DNA of 64,000 nucleotides from Pseudomonas weihenstephanensis (GTDB lineage: Bacteria > Pseudomonadota > Gammaproteobacteria > Pseudomonadales > Pseudomonadaceae): assembly GCF_001043055.1 (NCBI RefSeq), contig NZ_JYLF01000002.1:1-64000 (forward strand). Direction: 5' to 3'. Position 1 is the stretch's first letter; every line of letters begins with the position of its first letter. The translations under genes were made by a program, and so were the position numbers. The notes under the pieces were generated by a model that was not told the origin of the DNA, did not search any database, and was given only the letters and a program-made list of their open reading frames with translations. Below, in pieces: positions 25,838-35,800 of the stretch.

Positions 25838-26068
25838 TTAGGTGGAGGCCGAGCGCCATGTCACGTTGGCGACGCCTTTTTTTTCCATGTCGGCGCGGCT
25901 GAGTTTTTTCGCAGCATCGCGATCATTACGCGCGATACGTTCGACCCCCGCGTCGCAGCCAGCCCAATACCATGCCGTGGCGTCGTTCAGGCGGGGCTGG
26001 CGGATGATGAAAGATTTCGGTGTGCCGTGCAGCGTGTAGTCAATAACGAAAAGTTTGGCTGAGTTCAT
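25838..26068 (-). CDS. Small conserved Pseudomonas protein (DUF6555-like)
   Basis: 76 residues. The sequence KLFVIDYTLHGTPKSFIIR followed by NDATAWYWAGCDAGVERI matches my recollection of a small Pseudomonas family (DUF6555), which usually has the same LFVIDYTLHG start. No signal peptide or membrane segment; basic C-terminal half (RNDRDAAKKLSRADMEKKG). The overlapping plus-strand frame at 25814-26062 is rejected in its favour. Function is unknown; it stands alone upstream of and divergent from the chemotaxis gene. Confidence 0.65.
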   Translation of the reverse strand: MNSAKLFVIDYTLHGTPKSFIIRQPRLNDATAWYWAGCDAGVERIARNDRDAAKKLSRADMEKKGVANVTWRSAST

Positions 26069-26281
26069 GGCTTAACAATGGCTCCCTGTGATGTATTTGG
26101 GATTGCGTGCATCTCGAAAAATTCACTTCAATTGTCGGTGTCACGCACACCGGTTTAAGGGGGTGGGTCGGCCAGGTTTCGTACGTAAAGTATTTTTGAT
26201 CAACGGTCGTGTTTTGTCCTTCAGAAAAGGCACTCCTAGCCGATTCTGTTTCACGCAGACCATCATTGCCCCGGGTATCCC

Positions 26282-27598
26282 ATGTTTAACAAACGCTTGA
26301 AGCAAGAGCTAGCGGCTCTTCGCGAAGAACTGTCCAGCTTGCAACAAGTTAAAGAGAGCCTGGACAGCGAAATGCTGGTGCTCTCGTTGGGGGCAGATGG
26401 ACGCATTGAGACCGCAAATCACAATTTCACCCACGAAATGCTTTACGCCCATGGCGCGCTGATTGGGCGGCACATTGACGACCTGTTCCCTGCGCACCTG
26501 AAAAACGACGAGCACTTGCGTCGTTTCAAAACGGCCATGACGCGCAGTGAGCATTTCAGCGGCACCGTACGGTTGCTGCGCGGCAATGGGCAAGAAGCCT
26601 GGCTACGCTCGATCGTGCAGCCGATTCTTGATTCCAGTGGCCGTGTGTTGCGTATTTCGATTTTTTCCAGCGACCTGACGCGCACCATCGAAGCGTCCCG
26701 CGACCACGAAAACCTGATGAGCGCATTGCTGCGCTCCACCGCCGTGATTGAGTTCAACCTCAATGGCGAGGTGTTGACCGCCAATGACCGCTTTCTCAAT
26801 GGCATGGGCTACTCGCTGGCGCAGATTCAAGGCAAGCATCACCGCATGTTCTGTACCCCGCAGGAGCAAGGCAGCGCCGAGTATCAGGCGTTTTGGAAGC
26901 GCCTGAATGCGGGTGAGTTTGTCGCCGGTCGCTTCCAGCGCATTGACAGCCACGGCCGCGACGTGTGGCTCGAAGCGTCGTACAACCCGGTATGTGACGC
27001 CAATAACACGCTGTACAAAGTGGTCAAGTTCGCCACGGTGATTACCGATCAAATTCATCAGGAGCAAGCGGTGTCCGAGGCAGCCAGCATTGCCTACAGC
27101 ACGTCTTTGCAAACCGATGAGAGTGCGCAGCGCGGAACCAAAGTCGTGACCCAGGCTGTGGATGTGATGCGTGACCTGGCCAAACACATGCAGCAGGCCG
27201 GGGACGGCATTGAGGCGTTGAATGATCAATCGCAAGTGATTGGCACCATCGTCAAAACCATCAGTGGCATTGCCGAGCAAACTAACTTGTTGGCACTCAA
27301 CGCCGCCATCGAGGCTGCGCGTGCCGGTGAGCAGGGGCGTGGGTTTGCTGTGGTCGCCGACGAAGTGCGGCAGTTGGCGTCTCGTACCAGCAAAGCCACC
27401 GAAGAAATCATTAATGTGGTGCGTCACAATCAGGACATGGCCCGCGACGCCGTGGCCTTGATGGCCGATGGCAAGTTACAGGCTGAAGAAGGGCTGGCAC
27501 TGGCGGCGGAAGCGGGCACGGTGATCGTTGAGATTCAGGACGGTGCGCAAAAAGTGGTGAGCGCGGTCGGGCAGTTTGCTAACCAACTCTCGTCTTAA
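26282..27598 (+). CDS. Soluble methyl-accepting chemotaxis protein with two PAS domains
   Basis: 438 residues without any membrane segment. A short coiled coil (about 1-30) is followed by PAS 1 (about 35-150), PAS 2 (about 155-265, [20 protein letters not shown]) and an MCP signalling domain whose conserved tip is [20 protein letters not shown] similar layout is found in BdlA of P. aeruginosa, which controls biofilm dispersal, and in cytoplasmic Aer-like transducers. With PAS domains it may sense redox state or a heme/flavin-bound ligand; no cofactor residue can be assigned. The start ATG 26282 follows CCCGGGTATCCC without a clear Shine-Dalgarno. Confidence 0.88.
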   Translation: MFNKRLKQELAALREELSSLQQVKESLDSEMLVLSLGADGRIETANHNFTHEMLYAHGALIGRHIDDLFPAHLKNDEHLRRFKTAMTRSEHFSGTVRLLRGNGQEAWLRSIVQPILDSSGRVLRISIFSSDLTRTIEASRDHENLMSALLRSTAVIEFNLNGEVLTANDRFLNGMGYSLAQIQGKHHRMFCTPQEQGSAEYQAFWKRLNAGEFVAGRFQRIDSHGRDVWLEASYNPVCDANNTLYKVVKFATVITDQIHQEQAVSEAASIAYSTSLQTDESAQRGTKVVTQAVDVMRDLAKHMQQAGDGIEALNDQSQVIGTIVKTISGIAEQTNLLALNAAIEAARAGEQGRGFAVVADEVRQLASRTSKATEEIINVVRHNQDMARDAVALMADGKLQAEEGLALAAEAGTVIVEIQDGAQKVVSAVGQFANQLSS

Positions 27599-27695
27599 AC
27601 CTTGATATGCCGGGGTTGTACTCAAGAAAAGTAAGCTCCGGGTGACGGAAAAAGTACGGGTAGGCGTAAACTCTGCGCTTTCCAAAGGAGTTTCT

Positions 27696-28580
27696 ATGAG
27701 TCTCTACCAGTCGAGCATTCTGGCTAAGCCGATCCCTTCGCAAGCGCGTTATATGTTTTTCGCCCTCAAGTCAGTAGAAGCCTTGCCGGCTGCACTTGAC
27801 GTTTTGTCGCAGTGGGTGGACGGCAAAAGCGTGGTGGCGGGTTTTGGTTCGCCGCTGGTAATGGCTTTGGGCGCTAAAGTTCAGGGCTTGCGCGTGTTCC
27901 CGGCGCTCAATGCGATGGTCGAAAACCCGTCAACCCAACATGCACTGTGGCTTTGGCTGCTGGGCGATGACCGTGGCGAGCTGCTGCACCGCAGCCAAAA
28001 GATTGAAACCGCGCTGGCCTCTGCGTTTAACCTGCTGCAAGTCACCGAAGGCTTTCGCTACGGTACCGACCGCGACTTGACCGGCTACGAAGACGGCACT
28101 GAAAACCCGGTGGACGAGGCGGCCGTCGACGCCGCCATCGTCGCCAACGCAGGACCGGGGCTGGATGGCGGCAGTTTTGTGGCCATTCAGCAGTGGCAGC
28201 ATGACTTGAACGGCTTCGCGGCACTGCCGTGCGAGGAGCAGGACAACATCATGGGCCGTCGCATGAGCGACAACGAAGAACTGGACGACGCCCCCGCATC
28301 CGCCCACGTCAAACGTACTGCGCAAGAGAGCTTCAGCCCTGAAGCCTTTATCGTGCGCCGTTCCATGCCGTGGACCGAGAACGGTAAGTCGGGTCTGATG
28401 TTTGTCGCCTTTGGTCGCACCTTGAACGCCTTTGAAGTGCAACTGCGCCGCATGAGCGGTCTGGAAGACGGCATTATTGACGGCCTGTACCGCTACAGCC
28501 GACCGCTCAATGGCGGCTATTACTGGTGCCCGCCGCTCAAGGACGGGCGCCTGGATTTCAGGGCCGTCAGCCCTGCCTGA
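27696..28580 (+). CDS. DyP-type heme peroxidase
   Basis: 294 residues from ATG 27696, preceded by AAAGGAG seven bases upstream; the frame extends to 27642 but without start signals. Cytoplasmic dye-decolourising peroxidase. The defining GXXDG motif is GYEDG (residues 130-134) with distal catalytic D133. A likely proximal heme His is H204 in ASAHVKRT, and the distal Arg lies in the following EAFIVRRSMPW stretch. Size matches the P-type (YfeX-like) group. There is no encapsulin gene nearby and no C-terminal cargo extension is obvious. Confidence 0.9.
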   Translation: MSLYQSSILAKPIPSQARYMFFALKSVEALPAALDVLSQWVDGKSVVAGFGSPLVMALGAKVQGLRVFPALNAMVENPSTQHALWLWLLGDDRGELLHRSQKIETALASAFNLLQVTEGFRYGTDRDLTGYEDGTENPVDEAAVDAAIVANAGPGLDGGSFVAIQQWQHDLNGFAALPCEEQDNIMGRRMSDNEELDDAPASAHVKRTAQESFSPEAFIVRRSMPWTENGKSGLMFVAFGRTLNAFEVQLRRMSGLEDGIIDGLYRYSRPLNGGYYWCPPLKDGRLDFRAVSPA

Positions 28581-28647
28581 GTTTTATTTGCACGCCTACA
28601 GTGCGTTGGCTGAACCGTTTTTTTAAGGTTTGTCTGATGTTTCAAAA

Positions 28648-28672
28648 GCCGCCAGATCCCTAGTCTGGCGGC
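28648..28672 (+). promoter_or_regulatory. Hairpin directly abutting the pvrS-like start codon
   Basis: GCCGCCAGA and TCTGGCGGC form nine pairs around a seven-base loop; the last base is adjacent to ATG 28673 and there is no Shine-Dalgarno. Alternatively TAGTCT (28661-28666), placed six bases before the ATG, could be a -10 box producing a leaderless mRNA. Confidence 0.4.
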
Positions 28673-31504
28673 ATGAAGCTCAAACAGTTTTTCCGTCCGT
28701 TAGATGCCTCGTTCTCGACCTCAATCGCAGCGCGTACCTTGCTGCGTTCTTTTTTCGTCGCGTTGCTGCTTTCGTTGTTCGGCGGGCTTTACGTTTACCT
28801 CAATTCCAGCTTTGACCGGGAAATCTCCCAGCGTCGCGGTTACATGAGCGGTGCCATTCTTGAGGCCCAACGTTTTTTTACGGGCCATGAAATTCTTCTC
28901 AAAAGCCTCAGTTTGTCGGCGGTGCGCAATAACAAACCGGCGGTGATGGAACCTGAAGAAGACAGTGACGAATTCCAGTTGGTGCTGGGTGAGGGCGCCC
29001 ACTCCTGGAGCCTGTGGCAGACATCTCGCGAACTGGACTACCTGCGCAGTAAAAAAATCAATCTGCTGTACGTCAAGGCGGGCAGTGTCGTGCAGGCCGA
29101 ACGATTGACTCAGACAGCACTTAACCCGGTGGCAGTGGACCAGGACGTGTTGCGCCAGCTCAAAGCGCTCGAACACTCGCAGGTTTCGGTCGTGGGGGAG
29201 CACTGGTTCAACGCCACACCCAACCTGGTGCTCACTGAAAACTCCGCGTTGTACCTGTTCACGTTGCTCGACAAGCGTGATCCCGCGTCGGGCTGGTTGG
29301 GGCTGGAAATAGAAGGGACTGATATTTCCGCCGCGATGGACCGCAAGTATGCGGGTGATTTTGTGGTGCTCAATGCCCAGGGCGAAGAGATTTTTGCCAG
29401 CGCCTTGAACCCCGGTTTACGCCAGGCCCTGAAAAGTTTTGCCGGTGACAAGCACTTTGGCTTTACCGGCGAAGGCGTGTGGCCGGACTACCTGATCATG
29501 CGCAACCAGTTGGGGTACGCCGACCTGAACGTGGTGTATTCGATGGAGTTCGGCCATTTGCTGCTGGCCATGCGTGAGCCGTTGCTGATTGGGCTGTTGC
29601 TGGCTGTGGGCTGCACGCTGGCGTTGGGCCTGTTGGTGCGGCGCATTGAACGGCAATTGATTAACCCGGCGATTAATCGCAAACAGGCGTTGATAGAGAG
29701 TGAAGCGTTCAGCCGCGCAGTGATCCAGACCGCGCCCGTGGCCCTGTGTGTATTACGGCGTGCCAACGGCGCAGTGGTGCTGGAAAACACCCTGGCCCAG
29801 CAATGGCTGGGACGTGGCCGTGAGCGCGACGCGTTGTGCCATGACTGGATCGATCAGGCGTACCACGGCGACGGCCTGCCCCGTGTCGACGAGTTTTCGG
29901 TGGCGGGTCGGCATTTACACATCAGCTGTGTGGCCACCCGTTACAAAGGTGAGGACGTGTTGCTGTGTGCGTTCAGCGATATTAGCGCGCACAAGGACGT
30001 CGAGCTGGCGCTGGAGCAGGCCAAGCGCGAGGCCGACAAGGCCAATGAAGCCAAAACCTTGTTTCTTGCCACCATGAGCCATGAGATCCGCACCCCGCTC
30101 TATGGTGCCTTGGGCACCCTTGAGTTATTGAGCCGCACCCAGCTGAACCCGCGACAAAAGGAGTACCTGCACGCCATCCAGAACTCCTCATCAACCTTGC
30201 TGCAATTGATTTGCGACGTGCTGGATGTGTCAAAGATCGAGGCCGGTCAGTTGGTGCTGGAGGTCAATGAGTTTGCGCCACTGGACTTGATCCAGGACGT
30301 GGTCAATGGCTATTCGGCTGCCGCGCAAAGCAAAGGTTTGCAACTGTATGCCCACATTGATCCGCAGTTGCCCGAGCAGCTGATCGGCGATGGCCCGCGT
30401 ATCCGTCAGATCCTGAACAACTTGCTGAGCAATGCGGTCAAGTTCACTGAAAGTGGGCAAATCGTTGTGCGGGTCAAGGTTGAAAGCCGAAACGATGAAC
30501 GGGTGACGGTGCTGTGGCAGGTCACGGACACCGGGCAGGGCATTGCTCAGCAGGACCAGCCATTTTTGTTCGACCCGTTTTATCAGACCGGCACCCGTGC
30601 CAACGTGATCACGGGCACGGGGTTGGGCTTGTCGATCTGTCAGCGCCTGATGTACCTGATGAGCGGCAGCATGCGCGTGGTCAGCGAGCCGGGGCTGGGT
30701 AGCAGTTTTACCTTGAGCTTGCCGCTCGAACAGGGCTATGCACCACGGATCACGACGCCCGTTGAGTTGCTGCCTGAAACCGTGTTTGTGGTGTCGTCGA
30801 TGCCGGAAATGGCCGAGAACATCAGTGGCTGGTTAAGCCGCTGGGGCGCCAGGGCACAAGTGCTGCGCCCCGGTATGGACATCAGCGACCGCAACGCGGT
30901 GCTGGTTGAAATTCACCCCGGTGATTGCACACATAACCATGAGCTGGAATGGCCGGGACCGGTGGTCGTGGCCTGCGGCAGTGTGTGCTTTGCCCAGCCT
31001 GAACAAGAAACGCCGCAGTGGCATGTCAACTTGAGCTACTTGCAGGATTTGCGTCGCGCGGTCAGTCAGGCGCAAGGGCTAAGCCCGTATGCGCGACCTG
31101 CTGGCCTGGCAACCAGTGTTTTCAAACCCTTGGGGTTGCACGTGTTGGTGGTTGAAGATAACGCCATCAGCCAGTTGATTCTCAAAGACCAGCTCGAAGA
31201 GCTGGGCTGCACGGTCGACCTGGCCTCGGACGGCTTGGAGGCGCTGGCGCTGTGGCAGCCGGCGACCTTTGACCGGGTGCTGACGGACGTCAACATGCCA
31301 CGTATGAATGGTTACGAACTGGCCGCACAATTGCGCCAGCTCGATAGCAGCGTGCCCATCATTGGGGCCACCGCCAACGCGCAGCACGAAGAGCGTGCCC
31401 GTTGCCTGGCGGTGGGGATGAATGAATGCCTGGTCAAACCGTTTGGCCTCAGCGCCTTATTTACTTGCCTTGAGCAAACCCAGAGGAAGCCGCATGCCGT
31501 ATAG
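28673..31504 (+). CDS. pvrS: Hybrid sensor kinase, PvrS-like
   Basis: 943-residue inner-membrane hybrid kinase. Two membrane segments (about 23-43 and 303-324) enclose a periplasmic sensor of about 260 residues. A PAS-like linker (about 345-440), HisKA with H470 in MSHEIRTPLYG, HATPase (NLLSNAVKF and GTGLGLSICQRL) and one C-terminal receiver with D872 in LTDVNMPRMNG follow. There is no HPt domain. It is a paralogue of the kinase at 32803. Its stop overlaps the start of the EAL regulator gene by 11 bases. The order kinase, EAL regulator, kinase, LuxR regulator beside a Cup fimbrial operon is that of pvrS-pvrR-rcsC-rcsB in P. aeruginosa PA14. Rocs-type (RocS1) kinases are the main alternative assignment. 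Confidence 0.78.
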   Translation: MKLKQFFRPLDASFSTSIAARTLLRSFFVALLLSLFGGLYVYLNSSFDREISQRRGYMSGAILEAQRFFTGHEILLKSLSLSAVRNNKPAVMEPEEDSDEFQLVLGEGAHSWSLWQTSRELDYLRSKKINLLYVKAGSVVQAERLTQTALNPVAVDQDVLRQLKALEHSQVSVVGEHWFNATPNLVLTENSALYLFTLLDKRDPASGWLGLEIEGTDISAAMDRKYAGDFVVLNAQGEEIFASALNPGLRQALKSFAGDKHFGFTGEGVWPDYLIMRNQLGYADLNVVYSMEFGHLLLAMREPLLIGLLLAVGCTLALGLLVRRIERQLINPAINRKQALIESEAFSRAVIQTAPVALCVLRRANGAVVLENTLAQQWLGRGRERDALCHDWIDQAYHGDGLPRVDEFSVAGRHLHISCVATRYKGEDVLLCAFSDISAHKDVELALEQAKREADKANEAKTLFLATMSHEIRTPLYGALGTLELLSRTQLNPRQKEYLHAIQNSSSTLLQLICDVLDVSKIEAGQLVLEVNEFAPLDLIQDVVNGYSAAAQSKGLQLYAHIDPQLPEQLIGDGPRIRQILNNLLSNAVKFTESGQIVVRVKVESRNDERVTVLWQVTDTGQGIAQQDQPFLFDPFYQTGTRANVITGTGLGLSICQRLMYLMSGSMRVVSEPGLGSSFTLSLPLEQGYAPRITTPVELLPETVFVVSSMPEMAENISGWLSRWGARAQVLRPGMDISDRNAVLVEIHPGDCTHNHELEWPGPVVVACGSVCFAQPEQETPQWHVNLSYLQDLRRAVSQAQGLSPYARPAGLATSVFKPLGLHVLVVEDNAISQLILKDQLEELGCTVDLASDGLEALALWQPATFDRVLTDVNMPRMNGYELAAQLRQLDSSVPIIGATANAQHEERARCLAVGMNECLVKPFGLSALFTCLEQTQRKPHAV

Positions 31505-32684
31505 CGTTCTGATCGTCGAGGACCATCCTTTTCAGCATGAATACTTGCTCAACCTGTTTCGTGACTTGGGCAATATTCGGGTCGAAGCGGCCCGTGACGG
31601 CAATGAAGCGTTTGAGTGGCTGCAAAAGCGGCCTTTTGATCTGGTGCTCACCGATTTATTGATGCCAGGCATGGACGGCGTGCAACTGATCCAGCGGCTG
31701 GCATCTTTGCCGCACAAACCGGCACTGGCGATCATGAGCGCGGCCTCGCGGCGCATGATTGTCAGTGCCAGCCTGGTGGCGCAAAGCATGGGGTTGACGG
31801 TGGTAGGGCAATTGTCCAAACCCGTGGTCCCCGCGGCGGTCCGTACCGTGATGACCACACTGGACAAATTACTCACCAGCGATCAACCCCTTAAGCGCGA
31901 GCCGTTGGTGCTGGAGCGTGAAGCCCTGCGCGCGGCAATGGCAAGTGGTGCGTTGCAAGCGTGGTTCCAGCCCAAAAAATCACTTCATGACGGCCACATC
32001 GTGGCGGCCGAGGCCCTGGCGCGCTGGGTTCATCCTGAGCTGGGATTGTTGATGCCCGCTGACTTTTTGCCGTCGTTGGTGGGGCATGGGCTGGAAAAAG
32101 AACTGTTGCTGCTGTTTATCAAGCAAACCATTGCCGCCCAGAGCAGTTGGGCCAGCCAGGGCTATGACATTCCCGTGTCGATCAACTTGCCCACCCACTT
32201 GCTCGATGACGATGACCTGGCCGACGCCTTGCATGATTACGTGCGCGCCGAAGGCGGGATACCGGCCAAGCTCGCCTTTGAGTTGATGGAGTGCTCCACC
32301 ACGCAGGGCATCAGCAAGTATTACGCTGGCGCCTGCCGGTTGCGCATGAAAGGTTTTGGGCTGGCCCAGGACGACTTTGGACAGGGTTTCAGCTCGTATT
32401 TCAATTTGGTGTCGACACCGTTCACCGAACTGAAAATCGACCGTGCGCTGGTGCATGGCTGTGTCGAAAATGAAAACCTGGCCTCGGCGTTGGCCAGTAT
32501 TGTGGCCTTGGGCCGCCAGTTGGGTCTGGAGGTGGTCGCCGAAGGGGTCGAGAGTCAGGAAGAGCTGGCCCTGCTGCGCAAGCTCAACTGTGACCGGGTG
32601 CAGGGTTTTCTGATATCGCGTGCCGTATCATCAGGTCACTTCGGGCACCTGCTGCATGAGGATGCTCCGCCGCTGCTGCACTGA
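31494..32684 (+). CDS. pvrR: Response regulator with EAL domain, PvrR/RocR-like
   Basis: 396 residues from ATG 31494, with AGAGGAAG just upstream. The N-terminal receiver has IVEDHP and D54 in LTDLLMPGMDG. The C-terminal c-di-GMP phosphodiesterase domain retains the catalytic set: E173-A-L in AAEALARW, the Asn in SINLP, the Glu in ELMECS, the loop DDFGQGFSS, Lys/Asp in LKIDRAL and Glu in EVVAEGVES. It is therefore likely to be an active phosphodiesterase, whose receiver may tune activity. In the PvrSR/RcsCB and Roc systems this component opposes fimbrial expression or biofilm formation by lowering c-di-GMP. It is coupled to the kinase gene upstream. Confidence 0.85.
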   Translation: MPYSVLIVEDHPFQHEYLLNLFRDLGNIRVEAARDGNEAFEWLQKRPFDLVLTDLLMPGMDGVQLIQRLASLPHKPALAIMSAASRRMIVSASLVAQSMGLTVVGQLSKPVVPAAVRTVMTTLDKLLTSDQPLKREPLVLEREALRAAMASGALQAWFQPKKSLHDGHIVAAEALARWVHPELGLLMPADFLPSLVGHGLEKELLLLFIKQTIAAQSSWASQGYDIPVSINLPTHLLDDDDLADALHDYVRAEGGIPAKLAFELMECSTTQGISKYYAGACRLRMKGFGLAQDDFGQGFSSYFNLVSTPFTELKIDRALVHGCVENENLASALASIVALGRQLGLEVVAEGVESQEELALLRKLNCDRVQGFLISRAVSSGHFGHLLHEDAPPLLH

Positions 32685-32802
32685 CCCCGGCAAGTGGCAG
32701 CATCTGGCCTGAAAATGGACCGCCTTCATCCGCCGCCATCCGCTCGTCTACGCTATACGAGCCTGAGCCCGTTGGGCCATCACGCCAAAAACAGGAAGTA
32801 AC

Positions 32803-35800
32803 ATGACCGCCGACAACACCTCGCTGGGCAAACTCGCATTGAGTTCCATGCGCTTGAACCGTGGCGTCTTGATTTTGGTGGGCGTCGCGGTGGTGCTGGT
32901 GGGCACCTGCGCCTGGGCGTTGCAGCGCTTGCTGGAAGTGGAAGTGAACAAGGTCGATTATCACTTTTCACTGCTGGTGGAGAACCTGAATGAAAACCGT
33001 CTGTTTTTGAACAACGTTAACAGTGCCGTCAAAGATGCTCAGGATGTATTGGACAAGAACATCACCCCGCTGCAAAGCGCTCTGGTGTTTCAAGGCGCCG
33101 GGATGAACATCTATGAGGGCAAGGAGTTCTCGTTTTCGACACCGTTCAACCTGGCGCAAAGCGATGCGAGCCAGACGATTAGCCAGTCGGCGTTTTCGCT
33201 GGGCATGCACTTGTCCAACTTCTACAGCGGTTTTTGGTCGGGGTCGGTGTACCCCTCGCCGCAATTGTTTCTATTGCCGCCCAACCATGATTTCACCCTT
33301 GCCGTACCCGCCATCGGCGCTCGTCGCGGACATGTAGCGATTCTCAGCCTTGAGTCGTATCTGAACACCAGCCGAAGCCTGCTGCACCTGTTCAAGGCGC
33401 GCAAGGATGAGCTGCAAGAGGGGCAGGTGTACTGGTCCAACACCGGCAGTGTCAGTGAAGGCAATGCCCAGGTGTTTGCCTTCATAAAAATCAACTTGCC
33501 CTCCAAGTTTCTGGATGTGGCGGGGACTGACCGAGAGGTGCTGCTGGCGGCCCTGATCAATGTGCGGCGCCTGGCCCAAACCCCTTCGAGTGTGACCTCC
33601 CCGAAGTTTGACGACCTGACGCTGATCGCGCCAACGGGTGCCGTGTTGCTGGGAAGTGTGCATGACAACAACACGCGGCCCGATGGCATGCGCTTTACCT
33701 CCCACGGGCTGGAAATGAAAGTCTCCAGTGAGGGTGAGGATCGCTGGACGGCGCTATACCGGATCAGCTACGACAGCTTTTTTCATTATGCAAAATGGCA
33801 ACTGTTGAGCATTTTGTGTATCGCGCTGTTCAGTGTGTACGTGGGCTGGCTGGTCAATCGCTGGTACCGGCTACGCGTGGTACGCCCGGCTGAACGCGCA
33901 CATCGGCGGGTGATTGAAAGTGAAATATTCAGCCGCGCAGTGATCGACACGGCGCCCACGGGCTTATGCGTGGTACGCCAGTCCGATAACCATATGTTGT
34001 TGGCCAACAAGCGGGCACAAGAATGGTTGGGCAATTCGCAGTACATTTCACGGCTGGTTCGTGAGCAGCAAGCGGACATGGGAGAAGCCTGCGTGGAAGT
34101 CGGCGGGCGCTATTTCCATGTCAGTTTCAGCAGCACACGCTACCAGGAGCAGGATGTCATCGTGTGTGCCTTCAGTGACGTGACCGGGCACAAGGACGAC
34201 GCCGCTGCGCTGAACCACGCCAAGCATCAGGCCGAAGAGGCCAGTCATGCCAAGACCACCTTTTTAGCGACCATGAGTCACGAAATCCGCACCCCGTTGT
34301 ATGGCGTACTCGGCACCCTTGAGTTGCTGGAATTGACGCCATTGGACAGTCGTCAGCGGGTGTACCTCAATACCATCTCGCGTTCCTCGTCGACCTTGCT
34401 GCAATTGATCAGCGACATTCTTGATGTGTCCAAGATCGAGTCCGGGCAAATGGCACTGGAGACGGGGCGTTTTTGCCCGCTGGACATGGCCGAGGAAGTG
34501 GTGGACGCGTACGCGGCCTCCGCCGAAAGCAAAGGCTTGCAAATCTATGCCTGCATCGATGCCGATGTGCCCGACCAGTTGAGCGGTGATCAGTCGCGCA
34601 TCCGCCAGATTCTCAACAACCTGCTCAATAACGCGATCAAGTTCAGCGACTATGGTCGCGTAGTACTGCGCCTCAAGGTATTAAGCCGGGATGCGCACAA
34701 CGTGACGTTGCAGTGGCAGGTGACGGACACCGGCGTAGGTATTTCCGAGGCCCAGCAGCAGCGTTTGTTCGAACCGTTTTACCAGGTGTTTAACGGCCAC
34801 TCAGCGGGCGGCACGGGGCTGGGACTGTCAATTTGTATGCGTCTGACGCAGTTGATGGACGGCCAATTGCGTGTGGTCAGTGAACCGGGACTGGGCAGCA
34901 GTTTCAGCTTGATGCTGGAGATGCCGATCCTTGAGGGGGCCTTGCCGGCGGTCAGCGACCTGCATCTGCGCCCAACCCCGGTGTATGTGCGGGCACCGGT
35001 CATTGAGCTGGCGCAAACCACCTGTGACTGGCTTAACCGCTGGGGTGGCCATGCGCTGGTTGCACCCAGCGGTTCGATCAGCACCTCGCCTGGGGCGGTA
35101 TGGGTGGATTTATTGCCCAGCCGTCACTCGACCGTGCAATGGCCTGGCCCGTGCGTGATTGGCCTGCCCGGCTCCGGCCAGCCGGAGTACACGGCGCAGG
35201 GCTGGCTCGTGGGCGTGAACATGATTCGCGGTGTGGCCCGTGCCGTCATGCTGGCGCAGCTTGGGCGTGTGGACACCACCGTCGGCCAACCTCCTGTGCG
35301 ACGCGAGAAGCTCGACCTGCGGGTGCTGGTGGCCGAAGACAACCCGATCAATCAAACCATTCTCAAAGAGCAGCTCGAAGAACTGGGGTGTCGTGTGGTA
35401 CTCGCTTCTCACGGGCAAGAGGCCCTGAGTTTGTGGTCGCCGCAGGCGTTTGATGCGGTGTTGACCGACGTCAACATGCCGATCATGAATGGTTACGAAC
35501 TGGCTGGCGCCATTCGCCAGCAGGATGCCCACATCCCGATCATCGGGGTCACCGCCAATGCCATGCGCGAGGAAGGCGAGCGGTGTATCGCGGTGGGTAT
35601 GAACGCACGCATGGTCAAGCCTATGACCTTGCAGAGGTTATGGGCCGAGTTGGTACGCGCCTGCGGCATAAAACTGCCTGAGTCAGAGCCTCCTTCTGCG
35701 GCCCAGAATCCCGCGCCAGTCGAAGTACCCATCGTGGTCTCTGCGCGGATGCGTGATTTATTTATCAACACCATGGGCGCCGATATAAAAAACGCGCAGC

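Noticed and set aside
25814..26062. Plus-strand frame overlapping the DUF6555-like gene
   Set aside because: The minus-strand protein is the recognisable one and has a better composition; the plus frame has no ribosome-binding site.
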